Positions 1 through 5,828 of a DNA stretch of 5,828 bases are shown here, piece by piece (position 1 is the first letter of the stretch; every line of letters starts with the position of its first letter). Source of the stretch: Candidatus Endoriftia persephone str. Hot96_1+Hot96_2 (GTDB taxonomy: Bacteria > Pseudomonadota > Gammaproteobacteria > Chromatiales > Chromatiaceae); assembly GCA_000168735.1 (NCBI GenBank), contig AASF01002046.1, positions 1-5,828 of the forward strand, in the 5' to 3' direction. The notes under the pieces were generated by a model. That model was not told the origin of the DNA, did not search any database, and saw only the letters and a program-made list of their open reading frames with translations. The translations under genes were made by a program, and so were the position numbers.

Positions 1-123
1 CGATCAGGTGGCGCACCGGAGCGGGAGGCTCGAATTCGGGAGTTTCGGATCTCCCGTTTGCGCTGGGCCACCGGCCAGAAAGTCGTTGAGCTCCTCGTAG
101 AAACGGAAGCGCGCAACCGCCAC
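1..123 (-). CDS. Mut7-C ubiquitin/RNase-type protein, N-terminal fragment
   Basis: Only the first ~40 codons are present; the gene runs off the left edge. Read on the minus strand from GTG at 123, it opens VAVARFRFYEELNDFLA, which I recognise as the start of the ubiquitin-like N-terminal domain of Mut7-C proteins (a ubiquitin-like fold followed by a PIN-like RNase domain with zinc ribbon). The window edge encodes EFEPPAPVRHLI, matching the family's 'VK.LIEALGVPH' region. These two blocks lie in different frames. One extra base near 72 (GGCCGGTGGCC) and one between 38 and 50 join them through AQRKREI. The uncorrected frame hits a stop at 4-6. The GTG lies 3 nt after the xthA stop with no clear ribosome binding site, so translational coupling to xthA is likely. 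Function is inferred from the family; the catalytic domain is outside the window. Confidence 0.68.
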
Positions 124-126
124 GGA

Positions 127-945
127 TCAGATATCAAATTCGGCCCAGATCGGGCAGTGGTCGGAAGGCTTCTGCATGCCACGGATCTCATAGTCGATGC
201 CGGCATCGCTGCAAGCGGCATTAAGGCTGGCACTGGCCAGGATTAGATCGATGCGCAGACCGCGCTTGGGTTCGCGGTCGAAGCCGCGACTGCGGTAGTC
301 GAACCAACTGAAGCGGTCATCCACCTCGGGATAGTGGCCGCGGAAGGTATCGTGCAGGCCCCAATCCGTGAGCCGCTGCAGCCACTCCCGCTCCTCTGGC
401 AGAAAACAGCACTTGCCGCTCTTCAGCCAGCGTTTAGCGTTGTCCGGACCGATGCCGATGTCGAGGTCGAGCGGTGCGATGTTCATATCGCCGATCACCA
501 GCAGATTGTCGTCTGGGCTGTGATGCTGTTGCAGATAGAGCGAGCAGATCGGCGTAGAACTTGCGCTTAGCCGGATATTTGACCTCGTGAGACTGGTTCT
601 CACCCCTGCGGGAAGTAACCACTTGATGACCGTCACCTGATTGCCCTTGTCAGTGGCAAACCGGCCGATGATCATGCGCCGTTGGGCGTCCACCGGGTCG
701 CCGGGGAAGCCCTTCTGCAGCGACAACGGCGCCTGCTTCGAGAGCAGCGCCACGCCGTAATGGGTCTTCTGGCCAAAGTAGCCGGCGTTGAAACCCAGCG
801 CGCTGGTCATCTCCAGCGGGAAGTCCTGGTCTTGGACCTTGCTCTCCTGGATACCGATCACATCCGGATCATGACGCTGTTTCAGCTGCTGCAGCTGGTG
901 CTCGCGAGTACGGATGCCGTTGGTGTTGAATGAGACAATCTTCAT
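127..945 (-). CDS. xthA: Exodeoxyribonuclease III (ExoIII/AP endonuclease)
   Basis: ExoIII cuts DNA 5' of abasic sites and degrades 3' ends in base-excision repair in the cytoplasm. The start ATG at 945 (MKIVSFNTNGIR) has AGGA at 955-958, nine bases upstream; a longer open frame to 1083 only overlaps the preceding gene. Family residues are visible, numbered on the corrected protein: N7, E34 in GIQESK, Y110 in NGYFPQGE, D152 and N154 in GDMNIAP, D232 in RIDLILAS, and D261-H262 in KPSDHCPIW. Corrected length is 271 aa, against 268 in E. coli. Three extra bases, at 622, within GGGG 603-606 and near 538-541, together restore the frame. The open frame therefore looks intact, but a plain translation gives about 28 wrong residues where YFPQGE...KYPAKRKFYADLLA should be, losing the catalytic tyrosine. 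It is the second gene of the minus-strand operon, 16 nt after the 95-codon gene. Confidence 0.95.
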   Translation of the reverse strand: MKIVSFNTNGIRTREHQLQQLKQRHDPDVIGIQESKVQDQDFPLEMTSALGFNAGYFGQKTHYGVALLSKQAPLSLQKGFPGDPVDAQRRMIIGRFATDKGNQVTVIKWLLPAGVRTSLTRSNIRLSASSTPICSLYLQQHHSPDDNLLVIGDMNIAPLDLDIGIGPDNAKRWLKSGKCCFLPEEREWLQRLTDWGLHDTFRGHYPEVDDRFSWFDYRSRGFDREPKRGLRIDLILASASLNAACSDAGIDYEIRGMQKPSDHCPIWAEFDI

Positions 946-961
946 CGCTTCGATTCCTGCA

Positions 962-1249
962 CTACAAAACTTCCCGGGTCTCTCTGTCACCCATCTCGAA
1001 GCCATGCAAATAGGCCTTGCCCCAAGGCAGAAACTCCTGACCGGCCAGCCGGTCGGCGGTATCGGCCTCGACCCGCGCTGCAATCTGATCCGCCGCCCCC
1101 AGCTCTCGCAGCACCTGGATCATGCCATTGGCGTACCCCCGGTTGTACCAGAGCTGCAGATCACCATCGGACTCGCTCAGTTCGCCGGTCTCGGCATAGA
1201 GCCGCCCCACCAGATCCAGCAGCTGTTGTATGCGTTTGTCCCGGTCCAC
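962..1249 (-). CDS. Conserved-looking small protein of unknown function, 95 aa
   Basis: The start is GTG at 1249, chosen because AAGGTG lies about seven bases upstream (minus strand of 1254-1262). The product is soluble, acidic and probably mostly helical. It opens DRDKRIQQLLDLVGRLYAE, has a central WYNRGYANGMIQVLREL segment, and ends in PWGKAYLHGFEMGDRETREVL, an aromatic, charged tail that looks conserved. There is no signal peptide, membrane segment or cysteine pair. The frame is uninterrupted, unlike most genes here. It is the first gene of the minus-strand operon and ends 16 nt before xthA, so it is probably co-transcribed with the repair gene, which is the only hint of a role. I do not recognise a named family. 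That it is a real gene rests on the ribosome binding site, tight operon spacing and protein-like composition. Confidence 0.75.
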   Translation of the reverse strand: MDRDKRIQQLLDLVGRLYAETGELSESDGDLQLWYNRGYANGMIQVLRELGAADQIAARVEADTADRLAGQEFLPWGKAYLHGFEMGDRETREVL

Positions 1250-1397
1250 CCTGTCACCTTGTTCTGCAAGACAGCGGCAAGCCTAGCATGGGGTCTGGTC
1301 AGGCTCTAGCTCACTATACCCATGCTCGAATTACGGTTGTTTTTCTGTACAGCTATAGCGATCATGGGGGCATAAAATCACCAAATCAAAATAAAAC
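1250..1397. promoter_or_regulatory. Divergent intergenic region with promoters for both operons
   Basis: This 148-nt spacer lies between two gene sets read outwards, so promoters in both directions are expected, and its right half is clearly richer in A and T than the flanking genes. Toward the minus operon, TATAGT (minus strand of 1313-1318), preceded by TGGG, resembles an extended -10; no good -35 is visible. Toward yaaA, weak candidates are TTACGG 1331-1336 with TATAGC 1354-1359 (17-nt spacer) and an isolated TAAAAT at 1373-1378. A perfect 8-bp palindrome GCTATAGC sits at 1352-1359. In E. coli yaaA is controlled by OxyR, but no full OxyR-type site could be made out here. Element assignments are tentative. 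Confidence 0.45.
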
Positions 1398-2167
1398 ATG
1401 CTGATTGTCATCTCCCCCGCCAAGACCCTCGACTACACCACCCCCCCAGTAACCGAACACCATAGCCTCCCACATTTTCTCGACGAGTCGCAGCGGCTGA
1501 TCAACATCCTGCGCAACTACTCGGCGCTGGATCTGGCGGAGCTGATGCAAGCTCAGCATGAAGCTGGCCAATCTCAACTTCGAGCGCTACCACGAGTGGC
1601 ACAGGGATTTCACCCCGAAAAATGCCAAACAGGCGGCGCTGGCGATGAAGGGTGACGTCTATACCGGGTTGGATGCGGAGTCGATGTCACAGGCTGGTCT
1701 CGACTTCGCCCAGCAACACCTGCGCATCCTCTCCGGCCTCTACGGGGTGCTACGCCCGCTCGACCTAATGCAACCCTACCGGCTGGAGATGGGTACCAAA
1801 CTACCCAACAAAAACGGCAAGGATCTCTACGCCTTCTGGGGCAGCAAGATCACCGAGGCGATCAACCAGGATCTGGCCGAAGCAGGGCGATGATATCCTG
1901 ATCAATCTCGCCTCCAACGAATATTTCAAGTCGATCAAGCCGCAGCTGCTAGCGGGACGCATCATCACCCCGCAGTTCAAGGAGTACAAAAACGGCAGCT
2001 ACCGCATGATCGGCGTCTACGCCAAGCGGGCGCGGGGTGTAATGAGCCGCTACATCATCGATAATCGTCTTCACGATCCGCAGGCGATCAAGCAGTTTGA
2101 CCAGGACGGCTACCGCTTTAATCAGACCCTTTCCCAGGGAGATATATGGGTCTTCAGCCGCGGCTAA
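1398..2167 (+). CDS. yaaA: Peroxide stress protein YaaA (DUF328/UPF0246)
   Basis: YaaA is a cytoplasmic protein that in E. coli lowers free iron and limits oxidative DNA damage under hydrogen peroxide. The family is recognised from [13 protein letters not shown] at the N-terminus, [13 protein letters not shown] [42 protein letters not shown], and [14 protein letters not shown] near the C-terminus. Two extra bases split it into three frames: one in GCTC at 1551-1554, where the intact text is [16 protein letters not shown], and one in GGG at 1885-1887, where it is [12 protein letters not shown]. Corrected length is 255 aa, against 258 in E. coli. The ATG has no recognisable Shine-Dalgarno sequence; the leader just before it is A-rich (AAATCAAAATAAAAC). 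The last 22 nt overlap the start of the TatD-type gene. Because similarity continues through both shifts, sequence error is more likely than a true pseudogene. Confidence 0.93.
2136..2141 (+). promoter_or_regulatory. Ribosome binding site for the TatD-type gene, inside yaaA
   Basis: AGGGAG lies four bases before the ATG at 2146 and inside the 3' end of yaaA. It fixes the start of the hydrolase gene and implies coupled translation of the two genes. Confidence 0.6.
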
Positions 2168-2935
2168 TCGATTCCCACAGCCACTTCGACGACCAGCGTT
2201 TCGATGGCGATCGGGAGGCAGCACTGCAGCGCGCCCACGCTGCCGGCGTCACCAGTCAGATCATCGCCGGTATCAAGGCCGAGTGGTGGCCACGCCAGCT
2301 GCAGGTCTGCCGCGACTATCCAGGGCTACACCCCGCCTACGGCCTGCATCCAATGTTTGTTGCAGAACATCAGCGGTCACACCTCGAGCAGCTGGCGGAG
2401 TGGGTCAGACAGGAACGGCCGGTGGCGATCGGCGAGTGCGGCCTCGATCTCTTCATCGACAATCCGCAGCCCCGGCTGCAGCAGTTCTACTTCGAGGCCC
2501 AACTGGAGCTGGCTCACCACTACCAACTGCCCGTGATCATCCACGCCCGGCGGGCAGTGGAGGCCTGCATCAACACCCTTGAGCAATTTCCCGGCCTGCA
2601 CGGTGTCTTCCACAGCTACTCCGGCAGTAAGCAGCAGGCACACCGGCTGATCGAGATGGGCTTCAGCTTCAGCTTCGGCGGGCCTATTACCTATGAGCGG
2701 GCGAACAAGCTGCGGCCGGTTGGTGCAGAGCCTGCCACTGGAGTCGATCCTGCTGGAGACCGACTCCCCCGATCAGCCGCTCAGCCAACATCGCGGCGAG
2801 CGCAACGAACCCGCCTACCTGCCGCTGGTGCTGCAGACTCTGGCACAACTCAGGAACAACGAAGATCCGCAACAGATCGCACAGCAGACCCGGTGCAACA
2901 CCGAGCAGCTGTTTGGTCTGGAAGCCCCGCCTTAG
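2146..2935 (+). CDS. yjjV: TatD family metal-dependent hydrolase, YjjV subgroup
   Basis: TatD proteins are TIM-barrel, divalent-metal hydrolases with 3'-5' exonuclease or deoxyribonuclease activity; the substrate of the YjjV subgroup is not settled. Visible metal-site residues are H11 and H13 in DSHSHFD, E97 in GECGLDLF, H133 in VIIHARR, H156 in VFHSYSGS, and D206 in LLETDSPD (corrected numbering). The wording FDDQRFDGDREAALQRA and GGPITYERANKLR fits YjjV rather than TatD or YcfH. One extra C in GGCCGG (2714-2719) shifts the frame after ANKLR; on correction KLRRLVQSLPLESILLETD continues to the TAG at 2933, giving 262 aa, normal for the family. Uncorrected, the first frame runs on meaninglessly to 3156. 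The start overlaps yaaA by 22 nt, so the two genes form an operon. Confidence 0.92.
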
Positions 2936-3012
2936 TGGTGGATTTTCATGGGGCGTTCTGGTCAAATTGGGCGTCCAAGACGACAGCAAGAGTGGCTTGC
3001 CCACCCGATCTA

Positions 3013-3051
3013 CCGGCGGCTTTGAGCATCCGTCGGCAGCACTACCGCCGG
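3013..3051. repeat. Inverted repeat CCGGCGG / CCGCCGG
   Basis: Perfect 7-bp arms at 3013-3019 and 3045-3051 are separated by 25 nt. The loop is long and no T-run follows, so it is not a standard terminator. It could be chance in GC-rich DNA. Confidence 0.4.
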
Positions 3052-3081
3052 CACAGAATGACGACATCCGAATCGAGAATT

Positions 3082-3099
3082 CCCGCAGGATTTTGCGGG
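3082..3099. repeat. Small hairpin CCCGCA-6 nt-TGCGGG
   Basis: A perfect 6-bp GC-rich stem with a 6-nt loop (GGATTT). On the plus strand no T-run follows (next bases CAGCCCGGGTTT), so it would at best be a weak terminator or attenuator between yjjV and the Sel1-like gene. If this stretch is coding, it has no such role. Confidence 0.35.
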
Positions 3100-3120
3100 C
3101 AGCCCGGGTTTGAAGTGGTA

Positions 3121-3751
3121 ATGGGCGCATCCGCCTCGCCATCGGTATCGCGGTGATCCTGCTAACGCTGATCTGGCTCACCTCCACCCCCGACAGTGAG
3201 CAGACCGACAGCGGCATCGTACCCCCGTCGCCGATCGCTCCGATCCATCGTGAGGCGGGCGCAACCAGCCCATCAGGCACTGCAGAGTCCCCATCGCCGG
3301 TTACGCCAGCGGTCTCCTCCGCGCGTCTCGAAATACCTGCACAACAAGCGGATGGCGAGATCGCCCGGGCGTTGATTGCCGCCCTGCGCAATGGCCAACA
3401 GCAACTGGATGCCGACAGCTTACTGAACCGCGCCCTAGAGCTGCAGCAGCAGGGCCGGGTCACCGACGCTTATCTGTTGCTCTTCTTCAACGCCCGCAAC
3501 GGCCATGGCCCCTCCGCCATGCTGCTCGGCGAACTTCACGATCCGGCCCACTTCACTACCGGCAGTACCGCCAATCCAGGAACCCGACCCGCTACAGGCA
3601 TTCAAATGGTACTCGCTTGCACGGCAGAGCGGCGTGGAGCAAGCGGAAGAACGGCTGGCCGTGTTGCGCTCACACATTGAGCAGGCCGCCGCCGAGGGTG
3701 ATGGCAATGCCCGCCGGCTGCTGTTGAACTGGCGTCAGGATCTGTCCATAG
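3121..3751 (+). CDS. Membrane-anchored protein with Sel1/TPR-like C-terminus
   Basis: A single membrane segment (RLAIGIAVILLTLIWL, 3132-3179) is followed by a Pro/Ser/Thr-rich linker of about 50 residues. A helical domain comes next: DADSLLNRALELQQQGRVTD, AMLLGELHDPAHF, then AFKWYSLARQSGVEQAEERL and a GDGNARRLLLNW ending, typical of Sel1/TPR repeats. The likely topology is an N-terminal anchor with the repeat domain in the periplasm as a protein-binding platform (inferred). One extra base at 3573/3574 shifts the frame; corrected, STAIQEPDPLQAFKWYSLA is continuous. The start is uncertain: ATG 3121 needs a 2-base gain or 1-base loss correction to read MGRIRLAIGI, the uncorrected start is GTG 3153, and an earlier start at 2948 is possible. 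The end is also uncertain. The corrected frame has no stop before the next gene, and one more extra base would end it at TGA 3725 or TAG 3749. It directly precedes the vWA gene and probably works with it. Confidence 0.7.
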
Positions 3752-3753
3752 CT

Positions 3754-5765
3754 ATGCGATTCAGTGCGTTTGTCCTCATCCTCTGCCTGTTTGTCACCAA
3801 CGTCGCTGCAGAAGAACAGCCGCCCGCTGCTGATGCCGGGGCACACAGTCGCTCTACCAGCGCATGCTCAACAAACCCGGCGCGTTGATCTTCCAGAGCC
3901 CGGGAGCAGACATCGGCGAGCCCACCAAACCTTTCACTGCCTACTACATCTATCAGCGCCGCGAACAGGCCGGCCAGCAGTGGCTGCAGGTCGGTATCAA
4001 CCGCCACGGCGATCTGCGGGGCTGGATCCCGGGAGCACGAACTGATCCCCTGGAATCAGGGTCTCACCGTTGCCTTCCGTGAGCGCGCTGGGCCACGACC
4101 GGGTACTGCTATTTCGCGACAATAATGAGCTGAAGCAGCTGATCGAAGCGGACGATCCAGCCGTCTATCGCGAACTCTATTCAGCAGCCGAGAGCGGCCA
4201 GCTGCCCGCCGACTCACCGGTGATCGCGATCCAGCCCGAGCAACCATGTGGACATCCTGCAGGATTTCTACCTGGTGCCGATCCGCAGCCACGAGGATAT
4301 CTACCTGGGTAGCGAACCGGCGCGCCTGCTGCAGGTCTCCAGCGTGCGCCCTGGAGTCACGCAAACAGGCCCAGCCCAAACCACAGCAGCCGGCTACACC
4401 AGCTGCGCCGCTACGCCGGTTCCGCTCCGGCGTGGTGTTTGTCATCGACTCCACCCTCTCCATGGACCCCTACATCGATCGCACCCGCAAGGCGGTGCGC
4501 CAAGATCTACGATGTGATCACCCGCGAGGAACTCACCGGCGATGTCAGCTTCGGCCTGGTGGCGTTTCGTGACAGCACCGATGCGGTGCCAGAGCTGGAG
4601 TACCGTTCGCGAGTCTATGTCGATCTGGAGCAGGGCAAAGACGCCGCTGGCTTCTTTGGCGCGGTTGAGTCGCTGAAGGCGGCCACCGCCTCCCAGCCAA
4701 GGGCTTCATCGAAGATAGCTACGCCGGGGTCTACGACGCCATCGACAGCATCGACTGGCGGGGTCAGGATGCCCGCTACGTGGTACTGATCACCGATGCC
4801 GGCCCACGTGAAGCCAGCGACCCGCTCTCCGGCACCGGCCTCAGCGCCGAGTCCCTCAACCGGCTGGCGCGCAACAAGGGCATCGCCCTGTCGGTGCTGC
4901 ACCTACTCACCCCTACCCCCTACGCCAACCATGCCAAGGCGGAGCAGAAATACCGCGACCTCTCCCACTACCCCGGCATCGGCAGCTTCTACTTTGGCGT
5001 CAAGACCGGCGATGTGCAGCGCTTCGGTCGGGTGCTGGACTCCCTCGCCCACCAAATCACCGATCAGGTAAAGATCGCCGCCATGGCCGCCGCCGGGCGC
5101 CAGCTGCAGCCGATCCAGCCCCCTGTGGAAATGGCGCAGAGAGCAGAGCCGGACGAGGATCAGAGCCAGCTGGCCGAATTCCAGGCAAAGGTGGCGAAGC
5201 TCGGCTATGCGCTGCGCATGCGCTATCTGCAGCGCGATCAGGAACAGCAGATACCAAATCTGTTCAACGCCTGGCTGGTAGACCGGGATCTCAGCGACCC
5301 GACGCGCCAGAACCTCGATATCCGGGTGCTGCTGAGCCGCGATCAGCTCAGCGATCTGCACAAGCATCATGCGTCCAGGTACTGGAGACTGCCGAAGAGG
5401 GGCTGCTGTCGCCACGCAACTTCCTCAACGACCTGAAGAGCCTGGCCGCCACCATCGCCCGCGACCCGCAGCAGCTTGGCAGCACCACCCGGGTCAGTGG
5501 CGCCCGCGCCGGCAACCTTGCCGACATGGGCTTCATGCGCGAATATATCGAGGATCTGCCCTACACCGGCGAGGTGATGGACCTGTCGCTGGAGAACTGG
5601 CAGGATTGGCCGGCCCAGCAACAGCTGGAGTTCATCCACCGGCTGGAAGAGAAGATCAACTACTACCAGGTGCTGCACGACCACACCGACCTTTGGGTCT
5701 CCCTAGACGGCGGTCCCATCGACGGCGACTCGGTGTTCCCCCTGGCCATCGAAATGCTCCCTTAG
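3754..5765 (+). CDS. Secreted vWA-domain protein with PpkA-like C-terminal region
   Basis: Reconstructed as 666 aa. Residues 1-19 (MRFSAFVLILCLFVTNVAA) form a Sec signal peptide with VAA before the cut, so a periplasmic location is inferred. About 60-96 is an SH3-like stretch (AYYIYQRREQAGQQWLQVG...GWIPEHELIPW). Then come RERAGHDRVLLFRDNNEL and DILQDFYLVPIRSHEDIYLG. The vWA domain is about 223-390: metal-site motif FVIDSTLSM (D230), FGLVAFRDS, SSKGFIEDSYAGVYDAID and LITDAGPRE (D345). The C-terminal ~110 residues (LLSPRNFLNDLKSLAATIARDP, YIEDLPYTGEVMDLS, LEEKINYYQVLHDHTDLWVS, VFPLAIEMLP, with short breaks) resemble the tail I know from PpkA, the type VI secretion Thr kinase; no kinase domain is present. 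About eleven extra bases break it: two in 3838-3847, then 4032, 4090-4092, 4241, 4347, 4501, two in 4692-4698 and two in 5365-5372. With these removed it is one continuous frame to TAG 5763. Family assignment is from memory of motifs. Confidence 0.82.
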
Positions 5766-5828
5766 TGAATCAACAACAAGACCCCAACCCGACCAGCCAC
5801 CAGAACGGCGAGCGAACCCTGATCTATC
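5765..5828 (+). CDS. Start of a downstream gene, truncated by the window edge
   Basis: GTG at 5765-5767 shares its first base with the vWA stop (TAGTG), a classic coupled start. It opens MNQQQDPNPTSHQNGERTLI and is open to the edge (21 codons). The first ~15 residues are polar and disordered; ERTLIY may begin a folded domain. Too little is present for a family call. ABC-transporter ATPases often begin in a similar way, and TagT-type ATPases sit near ppkA in some type VI loci, but this is speculation. The overlap geometry supports an operon with the vWA gene. Confidence 0.45.
   Translation, partial: MNQQQDPNPTSHQNGERTLIY

Larger units (their letters stand above)
2936..3120 (+). other. Unresolved stretch between yjjV and the Sel1-like gene
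   Basis: There is no secure gene in this 185-nt stretch. It could be non-coding, or a broken 5' coding part of the following gene. In favour of coding, ATG at 2948 follows GGTGGA with five bases between, 12 nt after the yjjV stop. It encodes MGRSGQIGRPRRQQEWLAHP and ends at a TGA at 3023-3025. One extra base near 3020-3024 would join it to EHPSAALPPAQNDDIRIENS, which runs to a TGA at 3111, the same frame as the membrane segment downstream. Further changes would be needed at 3101-3126 to link through. An inverted repeat and a hairpin lie here (listed separately). I recognise no protein family in either reading. Confidence 0.3.

Noticed and set aside
58..246. Plus-strand open frame of 62 codons
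   Set aside because: It lies opposite the Mut7-C fragment and xthA 3' end, both supported by family motifs; it is an antisense shadow.
946..1083. Longer N-terminal extension of xthA in the same open frame
   Set aside because: The ATG at 945 has a proper ribosome site and matches the family start; the extension overlaps the 95-codon gene in another frame and looks like no protein.
1398..2167. yaaA as a programmed-frameshift gene
   Set aside because: The shift sites are not slippery heptamers, and the same type of insertion occurs in every neighbouring gene, so an artefact is simpler.
3013..3099. Rho-independent terminator between yjjV and the Sel1-like gene
   Set aside because: Neither hairpin is followed by a run of T on the plus strand, and the region may be coding.
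2146..3156. yjjV as a 336-residue protein with a novel C-terminal domain
   Set aside because: After ANKLR the first frame gives Arg/Ala/Pro-rich nonsense, while the next frame continues the TatD fold with LLETDSPD to a normal length.
2687..3463. Long minus-strand open frame of 258 codons
   Set aside because: It runs antisense to the yjjV 3' end and the Sel1-like gene. Its Arg/Ser/Ala-rich, low-complexity composition is typical of a GC-rich shadow.
3754..3790. Possible lipoprotein signal (Cys11 in VLILCLF)
   Set aside because: The residue before Cys is Leu, not Gly, Ala or Ser, and the Cys sits mid-way in the hydrophobic core; a normal cut after VAA fits better.
4903..5415. Minus-strand open frame of 170 codons
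   Set aside because: It is opposite the best-preserved part of the vWA gene and has no family motifs.

Overview
This is a GC-rich chromosomal window, densely packed with genes. It most resembles a gammaproteobacterium of the Chromatiales / sulfur-oxidiser type. ExoIII, YaaA and YjjV-type TatD all read as close relatives of the enterobacterial proteins but with a higher-GC codon style. The genus cannot be fixed from the sequence. No rRNA, tRNA, CRISPR array or insertion sequence is visible.

Layout. Minus-strand operon (about 1-1249): a 95-codon gene of unknown function, then xthA (exonuclease III) after 16 nt, then 3 nt later the start of a Mut7-C ubiquitin/RNase-type protein that runs off the left edge. 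A 148-nt divergent spacer (1250-1397) separates this from the plus strand. There yaaA (peroxide-stress protein) overlaps a YjjV/TatD-type metal-dependent hydrolase by 22 nt. After a poorly understood 185-nt stretch come a membrane-anchored protein with a Sel1/TPR-like C-terminus and a secreted von Willebrand factor A (vWA) protein of about 666 residues. The vWA protein's C-terminal tail resembles that of the type VI secretion kinase PpkA. A further reading frame opens at a GTG overlapping the vWA stop codon and continues past the right edge.

The dominant oddity is the number of frameshifts. Most of the recognisable genes are broken by single-base changes, and every well-resolved case is explained by an extra base, usually a doubled G or C. 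I count about 20 in 5.8 kb: two in the Mut7-C fragment, three in xthA, two in yaaA, one in yjjV, at least one in the Sel1 gene and about eleven in the vWA gene. Protein similarity continues cleanly across each one, and correction restores normal family lengths. Low-quality draft sequence is therefore far more likely than gene decay. Genes are annotated below over their full reconstructed span.

Biologically, the left part holds DNA-repair, oxidative-stress and nucleic-acid housekeeping genes. The right part (Sel1 protein, vWA protein and what follows) looks like an envelope module related to the PpkA side of type VI secretion signalling, but with a stand-alone exported vWA protein instead of a kinase fusion. 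It is the most interesting part of the window.
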